Source: Platycnemis pennipes
Lineage: Eukaryota; Arthropoda; Insecta; Odonata; Platycnemididae
Direction of reading: 5' to 3'
Assembly (NCBI GenBank): GCA_933228895.1
Contig: OW121852.1
Span: 56,214,872 to 56,278,871 of the forward strand
DNA length: 64,000 nt
Positions 24,301 through 36,300 of the stretch are shown here, one piece after another; positions within the stretch are counted from its first letter, which is position 1; each line of letters begins with the position of its first letter. The notes under the pieces are model-generated. The model was not told where the DNA came from. It saw nothing but the letters and a program-made list of their open reading frames with translations, and did not search any database. The translations under genes and the position numbers were made by a program.

Positions 24301-27300
24301 TAAATTTTATTATTTTACGAAAATATTGGTATCTTTCATGTATATATTGTCATATTGCAGATAAATTTATGCAATATCCCAGACAGCACAGATTTGGTAT
24401 TATTACAGTTTTACAATTTTATTACAATCATATTACAAAAGAGGGCTATTTGTATTACAATTGTATTACAGTTGTAATACTGTGTCAAATGTCCTCTAAT
24501 ACCATTGTAATACGGTTGTATTACAGAGGCAAAATACAAGGGATTTACAAATTGTATTACGTTTGTAACTTAGATCCAACAATCATTTTATAAATTGTAT
24601 AATGATTGTATATTAGTGACAAAACACAATCGTTTTACGAATTGTATTATAGTTGTAATTTGGATATCAATTACAATTGTTTTACGAAAACAATATTTCG
24701 TATTACCCCTGTAAATTTGTAGGAAATACAGGACTTTCAAGTAAAAATAAAAGTATTTGCTCTGTAACATTAAATTTCTTTTATTCAAAAGAGAACTGTG
24801 GTCAAACATAGTTATGGTACGTACAGCAAAACGGGTATCTCCTCAATGCCTCTCGTTATCGTGAACTTCCACCAAATGACATACAGAGCAACCGTATACA
24901 AAACTATCAATTTCAAAAATATCTACGATATTCTCAACGAAATAATCAATTTCATTAACGAGCTGGTAAATGTACAAGTGTTACACATAACATTTATCTT
25001 TATAACTCAGGCATTTTTTAAAGATACGTGAATTCAGCTATCCCGTGGGGGAATGAAGGCATGAAAAGTAAACACTATGTGAAACGCTCATGCACATTTA
25101 CCGCATTCGCAGTTAAAGGGTGCACAATTTGTAGGTCTGGTCACACATTGCATAAACTGTGCAAGTTCATGTACTAAAGCATGCCTCATCCGCCCCATTA
25201 AAATATCATCGTGAAACCATGCGTAACAACTTCTATGAATGAATGGGTGCTCGTCAATGCAATAGAACCGGTTATAATTTCGTCCATCCACACGAACATA
25301 GAATCACACGGGTTCATGCATTGTGTAACCAGGCCCTATAAACCATGGCTGAACTTGTAGCTAACTACGCTCCACGTAAATAGAGGCAATTAAAATTATT
25401 ATGCTCAGAGGCATTAAGGAAAAATACATAATACTCTTACCAAGATCTAAATCGTAACAATTACATTCAAAAGCATTTACACTTGCCATTACGTCTCACA
25501 AACAGTATAACTCGTAAAGGACTTAAGTACGCACACAATTAAAAGGAGTAAAAGTTTACTAACGTTGCTGTAGATCGGCGGATTCATAATAAACAAACAT
25601 AAATTGGCGATACTAGCGGTGTCCTGCGCTAAAGAAACACACCAAGCTTTTGCAAGCGCGCGAACAATACTTTTGTACTATTTTCATAAATACAAATGTA
25701 ATACATTGGCTTTACGAATTGTATATTCTTGGTATTTTAATGCTGTTTTACAATCATATTACCATTGGCCACATAAGCCACCTTCGTATGCGCGCGCACA
25801 AGACGTTTGTATTATTTTTCGTGTTACAATTGTAATACAATGGTTATACAAATTTGTATATTCTTGGTATTTTAATGATGTTTTACAATCATTTTACCAT
25901 TGGCCACATAGGCAACTTTGTATGTGCGCGCACAAGACGTTTGTATTATTTTTCGTGTTACAATTGTAATACAATGGTTATACAAATTTGTATATTCTTG
26001 ATATTTTAATGATGTTTTACAATCATTTTACCATTGGCCACATAGGCAACTTCGTATGCGCACGCGCATGACGTTTGTATTATTTTTCGTGTTACAATTG
26101 TAATACGATGGTTATACAAATTTGTATATGCCTTGTATTTTTGATGCTGTAATACAATAGTATTACGATTGCTTTGTATGAAATGTCCTGTAATACAATT
26201 GTATTACAAATTTTTTTACGAAAACTATACAATTTGTAACTGTACAAGGGAATTACAATTTGTATACCAGTGGCTGTGCTGTCTGGGATTATTCATCGCA
26301 AAAATGTATTATCCTTTTACAAAATCCCTATATCATTCAATGTATGTGGTATAGTTTTTGCTCTTAAGTGCATGTACCCAGAGCAATTAAATAATTGTTA
26401 TATTTTTATTATTAACCCTCTTAGTGCCACCGAATTTTGGTGGCACTAGCGAAAAGTGCCAGCATGAATTTGAGTTTTGTAACTCCTTGTGAAAAAATAA
26501 ACTATATGAATTTATTTTTTAGATATGAATGTAATGTTTTTTTATTTAACTAAAAATGGATTAACTGTTGTTTATGGTATTCTGATACATTGCATAAAGG
26601 ATATGTGTAATTATTACAACAAAAATAGTTTAAACATTAATTTGCTCATCGGGCTCGTGGCACTTGTCGCTCATAGGGCAAAAGCCCATGTATTGGCCCT
26701 TGGCACTAAGAGGGTTAAACTTGATGAATGACTGATTCCTGTGTCTCTTTCTAATGCATATTTCATGCTAAGAAATCTTTTCTTTCACAGAAAAGAAGCT
26801 GTTGGAGACACAAATGCCTTCAGTTGTGTTGCATTGATTTGGATCATGTCTGTCCCTTGATCTGCAACCACAACCTCAGCTGTGGTCTGCACAAGTGTGA
26901 GGAACCATGCCACAGAGGAAACTGCCCCCCATGCTGGCGAGCTAGTAAGAACTAAATAAATTAACTTAGGTGTTTTTCGAATTAACATTTCTTTTCTTTA
27001 AGTAAACTCCCTCTTGATGCTAGATCTATCATATTACCGTATTTACTCGTGTTAGCCGCGCCCTCGTGTATCCCGCACACCCCTAATTTCGGCAATGCTC
27101 GTGAGGAAAAAAATTATTTCTGTCAGAAAATTATTTTTTTTCCCTTGAGTCTGCATCATTTTGTCATAACATGAATGCACGTTCTTTAAGAGAAATTCTG
27201 TGCCTATATTACGTGTACGTCTTTCTCATTAATGGATTTAATTACGTGTTAATATCGTCACGATCGTCATCGTGTCATGCATCGATGCACGGCCTCTTTT

Positions 27301-30300
27301 ACTGTGCATCTTTATCTCGTAGCATGTCACAGTAATCACAGTTACATACGGCCACGTCATCCAACTATAAAAATGGCATCTTTTCAAAATAACATTCAAC
27401 TGGAATAATTGCGGAAATATATACAATTTCAACCTGTGATTACTTTATTATTGCGGAAATCCATTGGCATATCAACAAATAAAAGCAGAACGCCATCCGG
27501 ACCATAGCGGTGGTCTCGTCTGCTCACTGCGCAGTAGTTGTGGACTGGGACGATTTAACAACACCGGAAAGTCTTGGGAACACACGGAAACAACTAAGCT
27601 CAATTTAATAACAATTATAATTCTTATAAAACTAAAGAAAAACACATTCGCGAAAATAGAATCGTAAATCACCAATGAGTATTCATATCATAATAGTTCT
27701 CATTTTTAGTTTTCGTAACTGCTAGATTCAGATACACCATATTTCCTTCCTGCAGCTCAATTTTCTACTTTTTCAGCATGGCTTATAATATGTAGTTTTG
27801 TACTCACGGGAAATGATCGAAATTTCACATCAGAATTCATTTTTAGGGTGATAATTGCAAATTATTTTAAAATGCTAAATGATCGATTTGAACTTGTTTA
27901 CTACACTTACGCATGGATAGTAAGAAGTTATAATCTCCGAGCATACGACTCTTGCCACTATGTAACAAATTCTTTGTCGTGTCTTTGCAATGTAGCTTTA
28001 ATGTGTACACAAAAGGAGCTATCTATTGCGTAAAAATGTTGATACAGATACGTGATACTGAAACAAACTCCGCTTACGACTTTGAAAAGACATAAAGATG
28101 CCGCCCCCCTTGTGGCAGCTTACAGGATACAATGTAGATTTAAATACATATCAGTGCTACAAAGTGCTGTCCTAAGTACGATCTATACACTATAAATCTA
28201 TTGATTTGTCAAGTGATGTTTCGGATCTAGCATTTCTTCGGATCTAGCGTTTTCAAGTACCGTCGTACGCTCAGACTTTGTTAACCGGATTTTTATTACT
28301 AATTACTTCGAAATTTCAGAATACTTTACATTGTACAATTTACTACTAGACCATACTTACAATTAACGTCGATATGTTCTCAAAATGCGAAACTTAGGAG
28401 AAAAAGCCAACAGGAATTTGAGGAAAAATAGTGCGCGGCTTACACAATTATCTGGAGGATTCGTGTATGCCATGCACCCCTATTTTTTCACCGGCGTTTC
28501 GGTAAAAAAGGTGTGCGGCTTACACGGGTAAATATGGTAAAATTATCTTGCACTTTTAACTGACCACTTCATTCTTCAAACCAAATTTGCATGCACTGGC
28601 CATCTTCCTCTCTGATATTATATTTTTATTGTTCTGATATTACTATATGATCATTAGTAGTGTTCTACCTGTAAGGGTAGGTTTTTCTTGGCATAGTTTT
28701 TCATCTTTTTGGATATCAGTCTAGGTCAGTGTTTATCCCACTAGTTTTCATTCCATCTAAATTTATTATCCTTTCCTTCTTCCTCTTCTTTTACTCAGTT
28801 TCGTAAATCCTATTATGAAGTTCAGTTTTTTTTGGGATTAGTGTTGAAGTATACATGCCTTTTAGGGCAAACATTTATGAATACTGATATTTTTCTGATA
28901 TTTTAATTTATATTGTGTTATGAATCATAGAAAGACACAAATATCTGGTATTTATTCGACATTACGCTTCATGCTAAAACTCACGTGAAGGCATTATATC
29001 ATCTAAAGAATGGGAGGGATGTGCAACAATTTCACCATTGTTCCTAATTTACCCAATGTTGTTGTATTTTTTCCTGTCTAGGCCTCTAGTTTCTTGGTGA
29101 AAATTGAATTTTTTCAATGGTGTCAGGTTGAAGCCAAGTTTTTTGTAAAATTATTTTTTTTTGTGGAAATCAGGGTCAAACAGTACCTAAGTATTTGGTG
29201 AAAACTTGATTTTACTAAGTCCACGGGACCAAATAAATCAGCATTTCATAATATCAAATTTCTTAAGAATAGAACTTTATTATCTTTAGGCAAATGCATT
29301 TGCACAGAGTCATCACAGAAACTAAATCGTCACCATCCATTTAAGCGTAAAATCAACTCACTCTCAGGAAACACAACCCGATAATAAATTTGTAATTAAA
29401 CTAAATACGCATTCTCCCACATCGCCCAGGCTCGGAAACAGGATGTAGACGCCTGAATGAAACCACCCGGCCGCGTCATCCAGCCACGACGTCCAGACGC
29501 GACAGTTGTACGTGGCCGCTGGACGCCTCATTGAGCGTTTTGATGCAGTCATCGAGCAAGGCTCTTCATACGCATTTCCCTTCCCTTCTTCTACCGCCAA
29601 CAGCAAAGAAAATCAGAGAAAGTATGAGTTCGCATGGTTCATAGGGCCACTTAGTTTAACGCACATTAATTCTAAAGGAAGACTAGTTCTGGGCGCATGC
29701 ATGATCAATGGGAAAAAATGTTCAAGCACCCATTATATATTTATATCGGAAAATGGTGTACCCTCCTCCCCTTTCACTCCAACATAGCGATCGAAGAAAT
29801 ATCCTAAAAGAGAGATGCGTCCCTGCAGATCGATAAAGAAACTTTTAAGTGTTTTGTAGCTTAATCCTTATTAGAGATATAATCAAGAAGAGGAAAAGTA
29901 GAACCATCCTATGAGATGCCGAAAGTCACACCGTCGGAGGAGCAGAAAGCCTCGTCAGCATCCTAGCCCAATTGGAGGCGCTTTCATCTCTTCCTTGTGC
30001 TATCGGACGACACCCCCCCGGAGGACATCGGGGGTGGGAGTTAGTTGGTACCTAGCCAGTGCGGAAGCAAGAAACGAATTGGCCAGGATCATTAGGTAGG
30101 GGCGTTGAGGAAAGGAGTTCCGAGTGTTTTAACGGTCATGGACATGGAACCATCACAACCAAAGAGAAAGAGAAGGGGAATATCGTTGGAGGAGAAGGTG
30201 AAAATAATTCAACAATGACAGAGAAAATGACAACGTATATTCCACTAGTAGATTTGTTTACGGTACAACTAGTTTCAGCGCTCTGCGAATAAATCTACTA

Positions 30301-33300
30301 GTTGAATATACGTTGTCATTTTCTCTGTCATTATGGATTTCCACATTGTTAAGCCTGAATCTTTTGAACTTATAATTCAACAAGTTGAATCAAATAAGTT
30401 AAGTAAAAGTGCTTTTTCTCTCTCACTTGCGGCTAACCTATCCCTCCCACACTGGCTATATTTCCCCTTCAAGTGACCCTCCGTGTCCCCCCTTCCCGCT
30501 CTATGAGTGGGCACGAGCCATCCCCCTCACACCCAAACCCCCCGTGCCCGCCCTCCAGGATATCAGGCCCCTTCGAGTGCCCCTCCGTCCCACCCCCTCA
30601 ACGCTAGGCTAGCATGAGATGCCCTACGCTGACTTTGCAGGCACCCCATACCAGCTCTTGGGCCCTTTAAGAAGTTCCCTCCCCAATCTCAAGGAATCTG
30701 TGCACGCCGTTGGGTCTAACTCAGCGTAAATATTGTTTTGCGGGCATATCTTGATTCATGGTAAAAGCTCCACTCGCCAGAGTCATGTCTTCGCTCGCCG
30801 CCGATGCAGCAAATTGAGGTAAGGGAGGAGGAAGATAAGATGCGACTATTCGGCGTAAAGCTGATGATTCATTCGAGGTTTATTCTTCGCGCGCAGCCCT
30901 TGGCCTTGAATCCCAGGTGGATCACCCTCACAACAGACGTAAGATACTACGAGACCATGGGCCTCGCAGCTGTTTTTGTGAGCGGGCGAATAGAGTAACC
31001 CCCACCCAAAGCGAGGGGGAAAGGAGGGAAAGAAGGCAGCTTCCAGCTTGATGCGTGGCCTGACCTGGAGCTGCAATGCTTGGACGCAAGTCTCCTTGCT
31101 TGATCGTAAGCAAAGGAAAAACGATTAGCAAAATATCCCACATTTCAATTCAATAGCGAATTTTTAAAAGAATTCTGAGATATAATGAATGAAGAGCAGG
31201 CAGGCAGACCTAATCTGAATAGAACCACAACTGAAGCTTTCGTGTAGTAGAGTGAAAAACGAAAATTATCGATTTGTAATGTTAGCATCGTTAGTTGCCG
31301 ATGAAGTGTAAAAGTAACTATCTCACCTTCACCGTTGAAGTGCGTGGTTTGTACACCCTAGTTCTGAAAGGAGGTACACAGCTGGACTCTTCTATAAGCT
31401 CTTCGTTCAGCTCTATCATCTCGGAAATAACCACGCACAAATAAGCAGAATCCAAGGGAGAAAAACGATTGTTATTTCGGGAAATTAATGGGCTTATTAT
31501 TTACAAAAAATACAGAACGTGTATCCATCGCATAGCATCCGCGAGGGAATCTTATTTCCACTGTCGTAGCTGAACGTAGGTAGATACATATATTATGCCT
31601 GACGCGGAGAAAGGACCATCTTCTAACGAAATTTTATTCCTCTAATTTCAATATCCGGTGCCAATGATCGCGCGAGTCGCACACTTCCTTATTGTATGCA
31701 TCAATCAGTATTACTGATGAGTAAACATTGCTCACGCTTCAGTTAAAGAGTTCTCCAGTTAGGAAATAATATAGAAAAATGCGCTATGAAGCGTCATAGG
31801 CTTATTCCAAACTGCACAAAAATTTTGCAAAGACTCTTCATTGCCTAATCATTCATTGGAAAAAAAGAACGGCAAGTTAGTTGTCGCGATGTAAATTTCC
31901 GCGGGGCTTAGATGGGAGTTTAATTCTTCTGAGTTTCGGGATTTCCGCCGTGAAAAGATGGAACGATGTGGTGGAAATCCCGAAAATGGGAAGAATCAAC
32001 CTCCGACAAATAAGTTGCGTTAAACTGTTTGCACCTTGTGGGCATGAACACACATTTAAGTATAATTTTATGAATTATAACTTCGTAAATCATGCAAGTA
32101 CGTCGCGAGAGTTCATCTTAATTTAAGGAAATGAAAAAGAGCTTCATCGCGGTGATTTTGAAAGATACTCGTTGATACGAAATTTGATATTACAAAGTGC
32201 CGGTTTTTCCGGTCCCGTCGACTTCGTAATTTCAAGTTTCTACTGTATATGTTAAAAATGACCTTTTCCAAATCCATAGTTTCATACTATTTCCATTAAA
32301 AATGGCACCAAGCATAAAAAATGGGGAATTTTACATCATTATAGGCTACCAGGGGGCTAATCATGTGTCAATCTATTGCACTTTCTTCATTCTTCTCTCA
32401 AGTCAAATACACCCAGTCCGAGGGGTACGCAACTTAAAAAACAAGTGTACACCACATTTCCATTTCATCCATTTTCTCCATTTCTATCCATAGCTGCCCA
32501 TTTCTGTCCATTTCTATCCATTTCTATCCATTTCTATCAATTTCTGCCCATTTCTATCCATTTCTATCCATTTCTTCTATTTCCATGTTTTTTTTGTGTG
32601 TAGTTTCCGTCACTTCGCCACTAATATAGTGCATTGCCAACTGTTTTCACGCATTTCATACTATTTCCTCCATTTCTGCTCTTGAACAGCCTCTTTTAAT
32701 TCTGAAAAATGGGCTACGTCACTGGAAAACATCCACCTTTGACCTATGTCAATGACTAGAATAGAGCAGCCGGCGGTATTACTCACTCCAGCTGCTAGGA
32801 GACTCACTTCCGTTTGTTGTGAAGAGCATTCGAGTTCTCAAATCCTCATACCTGGCTTCAAGCTGTGAAGGAAATACCCTTACGCTGCACGGCCCACCGG
32901 ACGGTTCGCTTCAAACTAGGCCAAGCCTGGCTTATCCCATAACCAAATACAGTGAACTCTCGTTAGCACGTTCTTGAAGGGACCCGAAATTCTGAACGTA
33001 CTAACCAGGAAAACGTGCTAAAGAGGTTTGACCTTCCAGGGAACGTTAAAGATGTAATAATGAGTTGCATAACGTCCAGGGGAATGCTACGTTCGTTTAG
33101 TCTATTCTGGTAGATAGCTGCCGTTCATTTATTGTAAAATACGTTTCACTTCCACTTATTACGCCTTCCAAGAAAATACCTATTAGGTTGACGCGTTATC
33201 CATAGTTAATTATGACGATAATAACCAAACAGCACGTTTTGTATGTAATTTTGTATGTAAGTTCAGCATCATAGTTAGCGGAGCCGCCCGGCGATTTTTC

Positions 33301-36300
33301 TCGTACTTTCCACGTAATTAACATGTCTCAGGATAGATGAATCCGCAGCGCGAATGCCCCACACCGCACTCTTTCGCACTTTTATTAGTTTTTTTCCTAT
33401 TTTTCACAATAGAGTTTAATGTTGACGGTGGAATTTTCATTTTGGCTGCTATTTCTACACGCTTCATACGTAGATTTTCGTCCACTTCTCGGAGGAGTTT
33501 GAGCTTTTCGATCGTCAATATTTGTCGTTTCAACACACGCTTCTCCATGACTAATTCTTATCACTTGTCACACTTTAATTACTTGTCACACTGTTAATTT
33601 CTCGAAGTGTTTTCACAGTTTGGCTGCCCAGCGAACATTTATAAAACAAACGAACATCGCAATAAAATCGTCTGCTTGTGGGTGCCAAACGCTGCAAAAC
33701 GCTGAATGGCCTATTCAAATGTTTGTGAATGCTGCATTTTTACTTCTTCATAAACAATTTTTAACCATAATGTATTTAACAAATTTTATTGTAAACAATA
33801 ACGATCTTTTTTAATGCGAGAATCAAATCTCTTGAGTGATATTCATCGTCATGTTAACCTATAGGGCGGTTATTTTGCCGGAACGAATTTCGTTTGGTCC
33901 TCCTACGAACGTACTAAAGAGGTAACCAAAACGTGCTAACCAGGATTATTTACATGCACTGCGACCCGGACCTGAGGAAATGAACGTGCTAACGAGGAAA
34001 ACGTGCTATCAAGGAACGTACTAACGAGAGTTCACTGTATGCAAATATCACTTTTTATTTTCAATATTTTGCATTACCTTACTGGTCTCACGAGACGACT
34101 CCTCACAAATATGTAGACATTGGCCACGTGCGGTGCTAGTTCTCCCCGTGCACAGGACCTATATCAGGCAGATTTAAATCCCAGTATTTGGCCGCACTGT
34201 CAGATTTAAATCTGTATTATTTACAAGATGTTTCTGAAACACAATATTTTCTGAAATAATCATGGAATTAAAAAATTGAAAATTATTTTGTTTATAAGTC
34301 ATTAAAAGTCTATATATCTTATTAAGGTTAATTGAAAAACAACCCCCATGGTTCCCAGTTTTGACCCTCACGAAAAGCAAACTTAACTACAAAGTACCTG
34401 ATTAAAATGAGATCTCAGACACATTAAAGTTAAGTTTACGGAGGAATCTTTCAAGCAAGCTGCAAACAGGCTGATACTTTGGCAAACTGACTTGTATTTT
34501 ACCAGTAAATTTTTATGTTCTGATGATTTCCATCTTGGAGCTGAGCTTAAAGCCACCGAGTGCATCCACCGGGTTGTGGATGGTGAATCAATCTCTACAT
34601 CTTAGAGGTTTGCTGCAAAATAAGCGAGTTTACTCGGCGAATAAGCAGTCGTGGATAAAAAGCGATGGCATTCTGAGGTGGTATAGGTCTATCATTGGAT
34701 AAGATAGGCCTTTAAATGATACAGAAACCTGTGAAGATGCCGTGACTTGGCAACAGGAGGCCGCCAACAGTTATGCTTCCAGTCACCCATAGGAGAGGGC
34801 AGCAGCTCTTCTCAGAGTGAAGGTGGAGACCACAATGGTCTGTACAGTGACACTCATTTCACTACAGATGTGGTAATATTTACTTTAATGGCTGCAGTAC
34901 TGCGAGGTGGAAGGCAAGGGGAGACCACCACAGTATTATCCCGAGGAGTCGCAGCTACTCCACTCTTTTCTTCTTATCAAGACGTGATGGTACCCTCTCG
35001 AGTAAAATATTCCGGTGGTAAAATAGTAGCCCATTTGGGTGGGGACTACCTGAGAGAGTACTTCAGTCAAGTGTGATAGACATTTTAGAATAGGAACGTG
35101 AGATCACTACGGACCTGCGGAAGACTGAAGAACCTGAAGTTGGAATAACGAAGAATGGACCTCAACATTAGGAATCAGTGAAATGAGACTTTTGGAGTGG
35201 AAGTTGTAGAATTATTCACATCGGATCACTGAAAGGTAATGTTGGAGTAGGCATAATGCTCAGAAAGAGTGCAGGAATGTGTGAGAAGAGCTTCCTGCTG
35301 TACAGTAAGAGGATTTTCATGGTGAAAATTGTTACCAAGCCTACAGATACCATCACTGTGCAAGTTTACATGCCAATGTTGGACCACGAAGGTGAAGAAC
35401 TGGAAGACGTCTATGAGGATATCACGAAAGTAATAAAGCATGTAAAAGGAGGAGAAAACCAAATTTTTTAATGAGATTGGAACGCTGTCGCTGGGAAAGA
35501 TCAAGATGGAAGAATAACTGGAAAGTATGGCTTCGTAAATAGAAATGAGAGAGGAGAAAGACTAATAGAATTCTGCAACAACAAAATTAGAGTTGGTAAA
35601 CGTAATTGGTAAGTATGATCTAGTAGTAAATTGTACATTGTGTAGTAGTCTGAAATTTCGAAGTAATTAGCAATAAAAATCCACGTTTATCAAAGTCTGA
35701 GTGTACAATGGTACTAGAAGAAACGATAGATCAGAAACACTACTTGACAAAGCAATAGATTTATCATGTATAGATCGTACGTAGGACAACACATTGTAGC
35801 TCTGATATGTATTTAAATCTACATTGTATCCTGTAAGCTGCCACAAGGGGGGCGGCATCTTTATGTCTTTTCAAAGTCGTAAGCGGAGTTTGTTTCAGTA
35901 TCACGTATCTGTATCAATATTTTTACGCAATAGATAGCTCCTTTTGTGTACACATTAAAGCTACATTGCAAAGACACGACAAAGAATTTGTTATATAGTG
36001 GCAAGAGTCGTATGCTCGGAGATTATACCTTCTTACTATCCATGCGTGAGTGTAGTAAACAAGTTCGAATCGATCATTTAGCATTTTAAAATAATTTGCA
36101 ATTATCACCCTAAAAATGAATTCTGATGTTAAATTTCGATCATTTCCCGTGAGTACAAAACTACATATTATAAGCGATGCCGAAAAAGTAGAAAATTGAG
36201 CTGCAGGAAGGAAATATGGTGTATCTGAATCTAGCAGTGACGAAAACTAAAAATGAGAACTATTATGATATGAATACTCATTGGTGATTTATGATTCTAT

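Larger units (their letters stand above)
29181..32245 (+). mobile_element. Tigger-like transposon with interrupted transposase start
   Basis: The right end, inverted, reads CAGTAGAAACTTGAAATTAC and continues gaagtcgacgggacc; the left end begins CAGTACC and includes aagtccacgggacc. ATG 30144 starts [20 protein letters not shown] then IIQQ, the basic CENP-B-like N-terminus of Tigger transposases. The frame is broken by a 156-bp insertion (30216-30371) and resumes as [14 protein letters not shown]. Beyond that the element is decayed. Confidence 0.6.

Noticed and set aside
25604..25969. Open frame with repeated [11 protein letters not shown] blocks
   Set aside because: It is the 134-bp tandem repeat read through in one frame; the repetition comes from the DNA.
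32455..32580. CRISPR-like array
   Set aside because: The 10-bp units are contiguous without spacers and the context is a eukaryotic intron, so this is a simple tandem repeat.
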